From DATFYI01 sp035315125 (GTDB lineage: Bacteria > Chloroflexota > Anaerolineae > Anaerolineales > Anaerolineaceae): 9,875 nucleotides of DNA. The position numbers and the translations under genes are program-made. Of this stretch, positions 1-5,260 are shown piece by piece. Location of the stretch: assembly GCA_035315125.1 (NCBI GenBank), contig DATFYI010000240.1:1-9875 (forward strand). The letters run 5' to 3'. Below the pieces are notes generated by a model, which searched no databases, had not been told where the DNA came from, and saw nothing but the letters and a program-made list of their open reading frames with translations. The stretch's first letter is position 1. Every line of letters begins with the position of its first letter.

Positions 1-87
1 ATCGTAAATGAAAATGCAGAGGAAAGTTATAAAATTTGCATAAAATCCAGGCCCTCACTCTACCCGCACCTCCAGTTTGAACTCTAG
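1..87 (+). CDS. Possible C-terminal end of an upstream gene (partial)
   Basis: Frame 1 is open from the first base to a TAG at 85-87, giving 28 residues ending HLQFEL. A convincing intrinsic terminator follows 35 nt later, which is what one expects after the last gene of a transcript. Nothing in the short peptide identifies a family, and an open frame of 28 codons can occur by chance. The gene would start outside the window. Confidence 0.25.
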   Translation: MVNENAEESYKICIKSRPSLYPHLQFEL

Positions 88-122
88 AGTATCCCCGAGA
101 TTTAATCGTCCACTGCTGTTCT

Positions 123-159
123 CCTGATGATCTTTGTCTACTTCATCAGGGCATTTTTT
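123..159 (+). terminator. Intrinsic terminator
   Basis: An 8-bp perfect stem, CCTGATGA (123-130) with TCATCAGG (143-150), has a 12-nt loop and is followed by GCATTTTTT. It would end a plus-strand transcript entering from the left and insulates the ABM-fold gene at 368 from it. Confidence 0.7.
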
Positions 160-258
160 GCGTCCACTTTTTCGGGACAATTCCAAAGTGAGCTTCCAGG
201 ATATTGTCAGGCAATAAACAAATAATGATGATATTCACACCCAGTACTCATATCATAA

Positions 259-287
259 TTAAACTATTGTCATACAATATAGATAAT
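259..287 (+). promoter_or_regulatory. Possible promoter of the ABM-fold gene
   Basis: TTAAAC (259-264) and GATAAT (282-287) are separated by 17 nt in a very A/T-rich stretch. The match is only fair, and the region is so A/T-rich that other placements are possible (for example TTGTCA at 267-272). A 9-bp direct tandem repeat, ATGTAAATA twice (301-318), lies between this site and the gene. The rest of 160-367 holds no recognisable gene. Confidence 0.3.
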
Positions 288-367
288 ACAGGTATATATT
301 ATGTAAATAATGTAAATATCCTGAACAGGCTTATTTTCAGCAACTATCTAGAAATGGAGAAATAATC

Positions 368-637
368 ATGGCAAGTATGTTAATTCAACATCAGGTAAAA
401 GACTACGCGGCCTGGAAAAAAGTGTTTGATTCTGTTTTCGAATTGCGCAAATCCGGTGGTGAGCTTTCAGCCCAGATTTACCGCGACCCCAGCGATTCCA
501 ACAAGTTAACCATTATGAATAAGTGGAATTCACTGGAAAACGCTCAAAAATTCGCCCATTCTCCCGAACTGAAGGCAGCCATGGAGAAAGCAGGCGTCGT
601 GGGGGCGCCTAATGTCTCTTTCCTGAACGAAGCCTAA
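368..637 (+). CDS. Small ABM-fold (antibiotic biosynthesis monooxygenase-like) protein
   Basis: This 89-aa single-domain protein resembles the dimeric alpha-beta barrel (ABM) superfamily of small monooxygenase-like and cyclase-like proteins. Visible features are an N-terminal strand (SMLIQHQV), the helix DYAAWKKVFD with the characteristic Trp, a central strand with Trp (LTIMNKWNSLENAQKFAHS), and the helix SPELKAAMEKAGVVGAP leading to a last strand. That order is typical of short ABM members that act as homodimers. The substrate cannot be read from the sequence, and many relatives have no proven activity. The ATG at 368 is supported by GGAGA at 356-360, 7 nt upstream. The gene is monocistronic, flanked by terminators at 123-159 and 666-700. 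There is no signal peptide, so it is cytoplasmic. The family call is fairly sure; function is unknown. Confidence 0.8.
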   Translation: MASMLIQHQVKDYAAWKKVFDSVFELRKSGGELSAQIYRDPSDSNKLTIMNKWNSLENAQKFAHSPELKAAMEKAGVVGAPNVSFLNEA

Positions 638-665
638 GCGCAATTTGATTTGACCTGCAATAAGT

Positions 666-700
666 CCCCTCTTCTGATTTCAGGAGAGGGGGTTTTGTTT
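666..700 (+). terminator. Intrinsic terminator after the ABM-fold gene
   Basis: An 11-bp stem with one G-U pair, CCCCTCTTCTG (666-676) with CAGGAGAGGGG (681-691), has an ATTT loop and is followed by GTTTTGTTT. It serves the plus-strand gene ending at 637. The converging lipoprotein gene ends at 741, but the other side of the hairpin is not T-rich, so it is probably one-directional. Confidence 0.85.
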
Positions 701-740
701 CTCTGATTGGAACAAAGCTCGGAGATTTATAACTTTCTAT

Positions 741-1694
741 TTACTTGAGTAATACTTGTTTATAAAAATCCAGGGCTTGTTGGATCGTATGGTTGACATC
801 CTGGGTGTTTTGATTGGTATCAAAAGCGTGATCCTCGTCCGGTAAATCAACATACTTGACCGGGATTTTGTTTTCTTTGGCATTATTTACAAGAAGGTCC
901 AGGAGATCTCCCGAATCATTATCTTTGCCTGCTTTTACCACAAACAGGGCCAGGTTCTTAGGCCATAGGATTGGAATGTTAGACGATGAATACATAAAGA
1001 CCGCTGCTTTGAAATTATCGCTATACTGGCTTTTACTGAAAGCATCCGTAACCGGGTCGCCCTGGCCGGAAACTACCCAGAATCCAATCCTGGAAGGATC
1101 AATTCCTAGCTGGCCTGCATTGGCAGCCAGATAATCCAAAAGATGGTTCTGGCTTTCGCTAGGATTATCTCCGGGTTGAGCCGAAACAGCAATCATCCCT
1201 GAAGCAGCGATGAGTTTGGCCCAAGCGATATGCTGAGGCATATCCTTATCACATAGTTCAGACCCGGGAAAGCCATGCGCCAGGATGACGATGGGTAATT
1301 TTTTATCGAAATGATAGCCGGGTGGATAATAAATATCCACAAACAATTTTCCGTAAAAAACTAACTCGCTGGCTAATAGAACCCGATCCTCAGATGGAAG
1401 CGTGTAAAGGACTTTCAAATCAGGATAGCAGGCTTCTCTAGAGGGTTTATCGACTGCCAGGATTAAATCAGGAGATTTGGTCAATACCACTGGTTGAACG
1501 ATAGCTGTCGGTGCAAGCGTTGGGGTGAAGGTAAGTGTTATGGTGGGCGTAATGGTATTGGTAGGAGCAGGCGTGCTGGTGGGTGTTTGGGTGGGTATTT
1601 TGGTAGGCGTGCTGGTGTTGGTTGGGGTAGGAGCAGTCGTGCAGGCGGCCAGAAACAATGACAAAAGTACGAGGCAAAAAATTGTCGTTTTCAT
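741..1694 (-). CDS. Lipoprotein alpha/beta hydrolase (dienelactone hydrolase-like)
   Basis: This 317-aa protein is probably a membrane-anchored extracytoplasmic hydrolase. Residues 1-17 form a lipoprotein signal peptide with lipobox LAAC (Cys18). Residues 19-66 are a low-complexity Thr/Pro linker (TPTPTNTSTPT type), common in Chloroflexota surface proteins. From about 115 an alpha/beta hydrolase domain follows: VILAHGFPGS (137-145) as the oxyanion-hole loop, Ser209 in WVVSGQGDP as nucleophile elbow, Asp258 or Asp260 in AGKDND as likely acid, and His289 in DEDHAFD. The elbow departs from Gly-x-Ser-x-Gly: the Gly at -2 is Val and the Gly at +2 is Gln. The substrate is unknown; related domains cleave esters or lactones. 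The ATG at 1692-1694 has AAGGGG about 5 nt upstream on the minus strand. It is divergent from the second Thr/Pro-linker lipoprotein at 2181. Confidence 0.8.
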   Translation of the reverse strand: MKTTIFCLVLLSLFLAACTTAPTPTNTSTPTKIPTQTPTSTPAPTNTITPTITLTFTPTLAPTAIVQPVVLTKSPDLILAVDKPSREACYPDLKVLYTLPSEDRVLLASELVFYGKLFVDIYYPPGYHFDKKLPIVILAHGFPGSELCDKDMPQHIAWAKLIAASGMIAVSAQPGDNPSESQNHLLDYLAANAGQLGIDPSRIGFWVVSGQGDPVTDAFSKSQYSDNFKAAVFMYSSSNIPILWPKNLALFVVKAGKDNDSGDLLDLLVNNAKENKIPVKYVDLPDEDHAFDTNQNTQDVNHTIQQALDFYKQVLLK

Positions 1695-1979
1695 ACGATC
1701 CCCTTAGGTGTATTTTCACAGCGAATAATACCGCCTATCCGGGTGGTCAGCCCAGAACAAGCAGTTCAAGAGATTATGGATCTCTAAGGCCTTACCACTA
1801 AAATTGACCAGCCATTAAAATGTAGTTTGAACCAGGACATTTTGGGAAGGCTGAGTTATTCTTTGGGGGTAAACGAAAAACCTTCTCTGTATAAATCCCC
1901 ACCATACAGAAATTACATAAACATTGTACATCTTATTAACAATTATTCAAGTTTTGTATGTTGGTGAGTAAATTAATAA
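1695..1979. other. Intergenic region between two divergent lipoprotein genes
   Basis: No coding signal was seen here. The region must contain the minus-strand promoter of the hydrolase, but no strong -35/-10 pair is visible; CATAAT on the minus strand (rc of 1774-1779) is a weak -10 candidate. A small palindrome, AGAGAT-TATGG-ATCTCT, lies around 1770-1786. The right third is A/T-rich and leads into the promoter of the DJ-1-like gene. Confidence 0.4.
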
Positions 1980-2008
1980 TTGATTTGGCATATCCCTATT
2001 GTTATAAT
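1980..2008 (+). promoter_or_regulatory. Sigma70-type promoter of the DJ-1-like lipoprotein gene
   Basis: TTGATT (1980-1985) and a perfect TATAAT (2003-2008) are separated by the ideal 17 nt (1986-2002). The expected start near 2015 gives an untranslated leader of about 165 nt before the ATG at 2181, which is long for a housekeeping gene. Confidence 0.7.
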
Positions 2009-2089
2009 AAACCTTGTAAAGAGTCATCACGGGTTCAAGTCTGTGCGGATCAGGTATTCCCAGCCTGAAAGGTTGATCTCTCGCATTCT

Positions 2090-2122
2090 TGCCGCATTTT
2101 TCGTAATGCGGCATTTTAATTT
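2090..2122 (+). terminator. Terminator-like hairpin within the leader (possible attenuator)
   Basis: TGCCGCAT (2090-2097) pairs perfectly with ATGCGGCA (2106-2113); T2098-A2105 extends the stem to 9 bp. It is followed by TTTTAATTT. It sits about 75 nt downstream of the predicted transcription start and 67 nt before the start codon, so read-through is needed to express the gene. No known riboswitch class was recognised. Confidence 0.5.
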
Positions 2123-2138
2123 ACCAAACAGCAATAGG

Positions 2139-2162
2139 GGAAATTGCCAGCTTGGTAATTCC
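2139..2162 (+). promoter_or_regulatory. Small stem-loop just upstream of the ribosome binding site
   Basis: GGAAATTGCC (2139-2148) can pair with GGTAATTCC (2154-2162) around an AGCTT loop, with one bulged A and one G-U pair. It ends 3 nt before the GGGAGGG Shine-Dalgarno sequence (2166-2172). It might influence translation or compete with the upstream hairpin; this is structural inference only. Confidence 0.3.
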
Positions 2163-2180
2163 GCTGGGAGGGAAATTCAT

Positions 2181-2924
2181 ATGTCTCGTAAATTGCTGCA
2201 TCGTCTGATAGTCCTCGATGTGGTCCTGGTTCTTTGCCTGGTCCTGGCGGCCTGCTCCACCAGTACGCCTTCGCCGACATCTGCACCGACGGTCGTTCCC
2301 ACTTTGGTGCCACCCACCGTTATACCCACCACCGTTCCGCCAACGGCTACCCCCAGACCAATTCCCCCTACCACAACCGGACCCAAGCAAGTGCTGATAA
2401 TTCTTTCTGAACAATCCATAGATATGGATTACATGCTGACGAATGAAGTCGGAGTAATGATAGATATGCTTACGAAAGCCGGTTTTAAAGTGGTAACGGC
2501 TTCAGACTCAGGTCAGCCACTGGGCACCGGTAACACCACCCTGAAACCTGATCTGAAAATTGCGGATGTCAAAATAAAAGATTATGTTGGCCTGATTGAT
2601 CCGTGTATGGCGCGCACTTCGGCGACGTCAATAGAAACACTGATGATCATAAAAAATGCGGTCGCCCAAGGGAAAGTAATTGCAGCACAGTATGGTGGCG
2701 TAGATGATTTTTATACTGCCGGGGTTTTGAAAGGCAAACAATACGCTTATGATGAGGACAATTCAGTTAATTATCCAGACGCAATATATAAAGGGGAAGG
2801 CGTCGTGCAAGATGGTAATATCATTACCGGAGGGATTTGTCCTTATGTGGCGAAGACGACTGGCAAACCGGGCACGACTGCTGAATTGATCCAGAAATTC
2901 ATCGATGCACTGAAGCTTCAATAA
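2181..2924 (+). CDS. Lipoprotein with DJ-1/PfpI-like domain lacking the usual Cys nucleophile
   Basis: This 247-aa protein is predicted to be lipid-anchored outside the cytoplasmic membrane. Residues 1-24 are a signal peptide with lipobox LAAC (Cys25); 26-68 are a Ser/Thr/Pro/Val linker; 69-245 resemble the DJ-1/PfpI (class I glutamine amidotransferase-like) fold. The match rests on the first strand KQVLIILSE, helix and strand MLTKAGFKVVTAS, the helix IKNAVAQGKVIAA followed by TAGVLKGK, and GVVQDGNIITGG near the end. Active members carry A-I-C-H-G at the nucleophile elbow; here residues 168-173 read AAQYGG, so Tyr171 takes the Cys position. It is probably not a standard protease, chaperone or glyoxalase, and may bind rather than catalyse. 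The frame stays open back to 1980, but the ATG at 2181 has GGGAGGG 8 nt upstream and starts directly with a signal peptide. A weak hairpin follows the stop. Confidence 0.75.
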   Translation: MSRKLLHRLIVLDVVLVLCLVLAACSTSTPSPTSAPTVVPTLVPPTVIPTTVPPTATPRPIPPTTTGPKQVLIILSEQSIDMDYMLTNEVGVMIDMLTKAGFKVVTASDSGQPLGTGNTTLKPDLKIADVKIKDYVGLIDPCMARTSATSIETLMIIKNAVAQGKVIAAQYGGVDDFYTAGVLKGKQYAYDEDNSVNYPDAIYKGEGVVQDGNIITGGICPYVAKTTGKPGTTAELIQKFIDALKLQ

Positions 2925-3224
2925 CACGTCGCCTGAAATTTTTCGAGTAGTCGAATGTGTTCATGGTTTTGTTGTTTGGCGTCACGGGCCCTTCCGATCC
3001 CCATCCGGTTCACCCTGACCATCTTCTTCCCTAAACCCGCCCGTGACCCAACATCCGCCTCTTTGTCAAACTATCCGATGATTTTTCTGATTGATCTAAA
3101 AAATAGCCGGTAGATACCTTTTCTAACTTTTCTTTTTACAAACCTTTTCGGAGAGCTTAGAGATTCCACGTCACCTATTGTGCGGGCCATTCGATACAAC
3201 TGGCTTCTAATTTTCATAGTTTAA
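2925..3224. other. Intergenic stretch with repeats, no gene seen
   Basis: No gene is supported here. A weak hairpin (AACAC 2923-2927 with GTGTT 2957-2961) followed by a T-rich run may end the DJ-1-like gene. A 47-bp dispersed repeat copy lies at 2977-3023. A 9-bp perfect inverted repeat, GTCACGGGC (2981-2989) with GCCCGTGAC (3039-3047), brackets most of that copy. The remainder is T-rich and featureless. Confidence 0.5.
2977..3023 (+). repeat. 47-bp dispersed repeat, copy A
   Basis: It begins TGGCGTCACGGGCCC and ends TTCACCCTGACCATC. It is nearly identical to copy B at 7733-7779 in the same orientation; the two differ only by one inserted and one deleted base. Both copies lie between genes. 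This copy overlaps a perfect 9-bp inverted repeat (2981-2989 / 3039-3047), so it may be a folded intergenic element. Confidence 0.8.
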
Positions 3225-3326
3225 TTACCCGCCTTCCACAATCTTGATTTCATCTTCTGTCAACCCATACAATTCGTATATTTGCCGGTCGATCTGCTTA
3301 TCCGTCCCCGCTCTGATTGTCCCCAT
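3225..3326 (-). pseudogene. Orphan C-terminal tail of a restriction-modification enzyme
   Basis: The minus strand reads about 34 codons to a TAA at 3225-3227. The last part is DRQIYELYGLTEDEIKIVEG followed by a final Gly. This closely resembles the conserved C-terminal tail of large DNA methyltransferase/restriction proteins (type IIG, Eco57I-like, or N6 DNA methylases), which typically end with a Y-x-L-Y-G-L-T-E-x-E-I-x-I-V-E motif. No methyltransferase motif or long open frame is found upstream; an in-frame stop lies at 3330-3332. It is therefore best read as the surviving end of a deleted gene, in line with the other methyltransferase remnant at 4722-5030. The match is from memory of the family and was not searched. 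Confidence 0.5.
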
Positions 3327-3341
3327 GCCTTATTCATTGCC
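3313..3341 (+). repeat. Imperfect direct repeat, left copy
   Basis: The 29 bases here, centred on CCCCATGCCTTATTCATTG, match 5176-5204 (TCCCATGCTCTATCCATTG) at about 22 of 29 positions in the same orientation. The two copies lie at the edges of the A/T-rich minus-strand block. The similarity is modest and could be decayed copies of an intergenic repeat. Confidence 0.35.
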
Positions 3342-3428
3342 ATGCATCTACCATGATTCTTAATGGTATTAATCATGCAATAAAGAGAGCCGATTTATGC
3401 CAAATTTAATAATTAAAAATAATACAAT

Positions 3429-3905
3429 TCAAGAGTCAACTATTAATACTTTCATCGGTAGGCTTGCATCACTGAGGTTCGGTTGTAAATAATCTTGGTA
3501 AATATTTTTTAAATATTTGCAATTTTCTTTTGATGCCTTAAATTGATATATTCTCGGTCCAAAAACCAAATTTACCAAGAGAGTAAATCTCGATTTTTCG
3601 GATGTTGTTTTAAAGTCATAATCTTGTTCTTGGATTTCAATTGTAGCGATAACCTCTTTCAATGCACCTAATTCAAAATTTTCCATTTGCATGAAGTTTC
3701 TTGCTTGCAAAATAAATTTATCTGAAAATAAATATAGAGTATCAAATTGCATTGTGCCATCCTGGGTAATAAAGTCACTCAAGAATATTGCAGAAAATTC
3801 AATTTCGATTATTTGGTCCAATATTTCGATCAGTTTTTCCACCCGTTTCAACACAGTAGACGAAACTTTTAGATCATATAAATAATCTTGGAACACTTTT
3901 TTCAT
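3429..3905 (-). CDS. Unrecognised 158-aa protein, translationally coupled partner of the RelA/SpoT-like gene
   Basis: No family was recognised. Residues 1-35 look like an amphipathic helix (VLKRVEKLIEILDQIIEIE). Residues 37-125 alternate hydrophobic and polar residues as in a beta-rich domain (LYLFSDKFILQARNF, FELGALKEVIATIEI, FTLLVNLVFGPRIYQF), and 126-140 form a final helix (KENCKYLKNIYQDYL). Strands capped by a helix recall a PH-like fold, but this is a guess. There is no signal peptide or TM segment. Its ATG overlaps the stop of the 264-aa gene (ATGA, 3902-3905), and a strong AAGGAG lies 8 nt upstream, while the 264-aa gene has no clear ribosome site. The partner is thus likely made at least as abundantly, as antitoxins or inhibitors often are. 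Codons are A/T-rich like the neighbouring gene, so the pair probably moved together. Confidence 0.75.
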   Translation of the reverse strand: MKKVFQDYLYDLKVSSTVLKRVEKLIEILDQIIEIEFSAIFLSDFITQDGTMQFDTLYLFSDKFILQARNFMQMENFELGALKEVIATIEIQEQDYDFKTTSEKSRFTLLVNLVFGPRIYQFKASKENCKYLKNIYQDYLQPNLSDASLPMKVLIVDS

Positions 3906-4696
3906 AGGGGTTTCTCCTTCTCGTGTCGGGATTCATCACGAACTTCAACTATCATTCCTTCAAGGTAATGAAGAATATGGCCTAAATAATTGGCTGAGAA
4001 TTCATTGCTTCTAAATTTCCACTGCCAATTCTCACTTTTATCAGTAGACTTTCTATTTTCTTCATAGTAGTTGTGCAAAAGTTGTCGAATAACTTCCTGA
4101 AGTTGTGTTGTAATTTGGATTTCAACTTTTGGTGTAATAATTTCAGTGTCCCATGTTATTTTTGGTATTTCAAATTGTTGAGTTATATAAACATGACCTG
4201 CGTAATATCCCTCATCACGTGCTTCTAGATGGTATTCAAATCTATCATTTCGTTCTTTGCATAGAGTTTCTATTTTTGAAATCAGAAATTCTACACCATC
4301 TAGATATTTGACTTCAAATAAGGTCCGTATCGTATCGTTAATTCTTGAAAGCCAGTTTTCTGGAAAATACCATCCCACGAAAGGTTCATCGGGCCATCTC
4401 TTATTTTCCAAAATATTTTTTCTATATGTTTTTAGTAAAAAGGATTGATATGGTTTTATAACAATACTCGGTGTATATTCTCGAAAGAGTTGGTAATTCG
4501 TTTTTATATAATATTCATCGTTATATTCTCTTAAATTTTCAAGTATTTTTATCCACAATTCTGAGTTTTCAAGATCCGCCTTCATAATTGCCGTAATGGT
4601 ATTAAAGTATGTCTCATAATTTTTTGGAAGAGCAATCGTAGATGTTGTTTCCAACCATCCGAGATAGTCTTTGAATTCCGGTTTATTGGTGCTCAT
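3902..4696 (-). CDS. RelA/SpoT-domain protein (possible alarmone synthetase or toxic small synthetase)
   Basis: This 264-aa protein resembles single-domain RelA/SpoT nucleotidyltransferases, which transfer pyrophosphate from ATP to GDP/GTP or, in toxic members, to other nucleotides or tRNA. Signs of the fold are INDTIRTLFEVKYLDGVEFL (119-138), matching the segment with the catalytic Asp (Asp121); GYYAGH (163-168), matching the G-Y-x-S-x-H nucleotide-stacking motif; and VEIQITTQLQEVIRQLLHNYYE (191-212), matching E-I/V-Q-I-R-T with catalytic Glu192. The usual Arg of that motif is Thr196. A hydrolase (HD) domain and the TGS/ACT regulatory region are absent, so alarmone breakdown or inhibition must come from elsewhere. 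Residues 1-85 are helical and unrecognised. The gene lies 25 nt after the methyltransferase remnant and overlaps the 158-aa gene by 4 nt. The ribosome site is weak. A toxin or phage-defence role is inference from context. Confidence 0.65.
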   Translation of the reverse strand: MSTNKPEFKDYLGWLETTSTIALPKNYETYFNTITAIMKADLENSELWIKILENLREYNDEYYIKTNYQLFREYTPSIVIKPYQSFLLKTYRKNILENKRWPDEPFVGWYFPENWLSRINDTIRTLFEVKYLDGVEFLISKIETLCKERNDRFEYHLEARDEGYYAGHVYITQQFEIPKITWDTEIITPKVEIQITTQLQEVIRQLLHNYYEENRKSTDKSENWQWKFRSNEFSANYLGHILHYLEGMIVEVRDESRHEKEKPL

Positions 4697-4721
4697 CTAA
4701 TTCGATTCTTTACAATTAATT

Positions 4722-5030
4722 TCACAAATCTAGGTTAAAACTCTGCTGCATACCTTCTGATTTCTTCACTCGCTCGGCTTTTTGGAATGCAGTCTCACGG
4801 TAGGCTTGTTCTGAATCTTCGCCCCAGCTCCAGGTATCTTCGAAGGCCTGGATTTGCGCAGATGATTTACTGCCAGAATGTTCGGCGAACAGTACATTGT
4901 AATTAGCGTTGGAGTTGAACGGCGGGTCGAGGTAGATCAGATCGACCGATTCGTCTTTGATGTATTCCCGCAGAATTTCCAGGTTGTCGCCGTAGAATAA
5001 TAAATTGCCGCTTGTTGCTGCTGATGGCAT
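4722..5030 (-). pseudogene. DNA methyltransferase remnant: N-terminal stub joined to a short tail
   Basis: This 102-aa frame begins like a site-specific DNA (N4-cytosine/N6-adenine) methyltransferase: GNLLFYGDNLEILREYI (8-24), then VDLIYLDPPFNSNANYNVLF (29-48) containing catalytic motif IV, DPPF (35-38), and FEDTWSWGEDSEQAYRE (63-79). Family members run to several hundred residues with an AdoMet-binding FxGxG motif further on; none is present. From about residue 81 the sequence switches to AFQKAERVKKSEGMQQSFNLDL, charged and tail-like, suggesting an in-frame internal deletion that kept the true C-terminus. It cannot be an active methyltransferase. The ATG at 5028-5030 is preferred because GGGGAG lies about 7 nt upstream; the frame stays open to 5189 but without a ribosome site. 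It is followed 25 nt later by the RelA/SpoT-like gene, probably on the same transcript. Confidence 0.75.
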
Positions 5031-5113
5031 AGATTTCTCCCCATTATTTTTATTCATTATTGAGATATGAATAAACACCATTTTAGCACCACCATCCCGA
5101 ATCAATATAAAAA

Positions 5114-5146
5114 AATAGCCCTCTTCTTTCAGAGGACTATTCTTTT
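5114..5146 (+). repeat. Hairpin repeat (terminator-like), copy 1
   Basis: AATAGCCCTC (5114-5123) pairs with GAGGACTATT (5132-5141) at 9 of 10 positions, loop TTCTTTCA, followed by CTTTT. It is almost the same as the hairpin at 7633-7660, including loop and tail. It lies between the divergent methyltransferase remnant and the NB-ARC gene. No plus-strand gene ends just before it, so a terminator role here is not obvious. Confidence 0.6.
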
Positions 5147-5175
5147 CAAGCCTGACGAGTATCCCCGCCTCCGTC

Positions 5176-5204
5176 CTGGTCGTTCCCATGCTCTATCCAT
5201 TGCA
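5176..5204 (+). repeat. Imperfect direct repeat, right copy
   Basis: It pairs with 3313-3341 in the same orientation at about 22 of 29 positions. It overlaps the -35 end of the NB-ARC promoter. The copies bracket the A/T-rich block with the methyltransferase stub, RelA/SpoT-like gene and partner, and might be traces of the event that brought it in. Confidence 0.35.
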
Positions 5205-5227
5205 AACCTCGACCCGGTGGCTATAAT
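5200..5227 (+). promoter_or_regulatory. Sigma70-type promoter of the NB-ARC/TPR gene
   Basis: TTGCAA (5200-5205) and a perfect TATAAT (5222-5227) are separated by 16 nt. Transcription would begin near 5234, leaving a leader of roughly 27 nt with the GGGGAGG ribosome site at 5248-5254. Confidence 0.7.
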
Positions 5228-5260
5228 ATTATTATCTATCGAGGTGTGGGGAGGCAATCC

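Noticed and set aside
1525..1707. Plus-strand open frame with Val/Gly repeats, and a His-rich minus-strand frame at 1468-1719
   Set aside because: Both are shadows of the Thr/Pro-coding linker of the lipoprotein hydrolase, with low-complexity composition.
2024..2060. A tRNA-like T-arm (CGGGTTCAAGTCTG) that might mark a tRNA gene
   Set aside because: The arm pairs only with an 8-nt loop and a G-U pair, and no anticodon arm, D-arm or acceptor stem could be assembled around it.
1980..2180. N-terminal extension of 67 codons on the DJ-1-like lipoprotein
   Set aside because: It would overlap the promoter and terminator-like hairpin and would place the signal peptide internally. The ATG at 2181 has a strong ribosome site.
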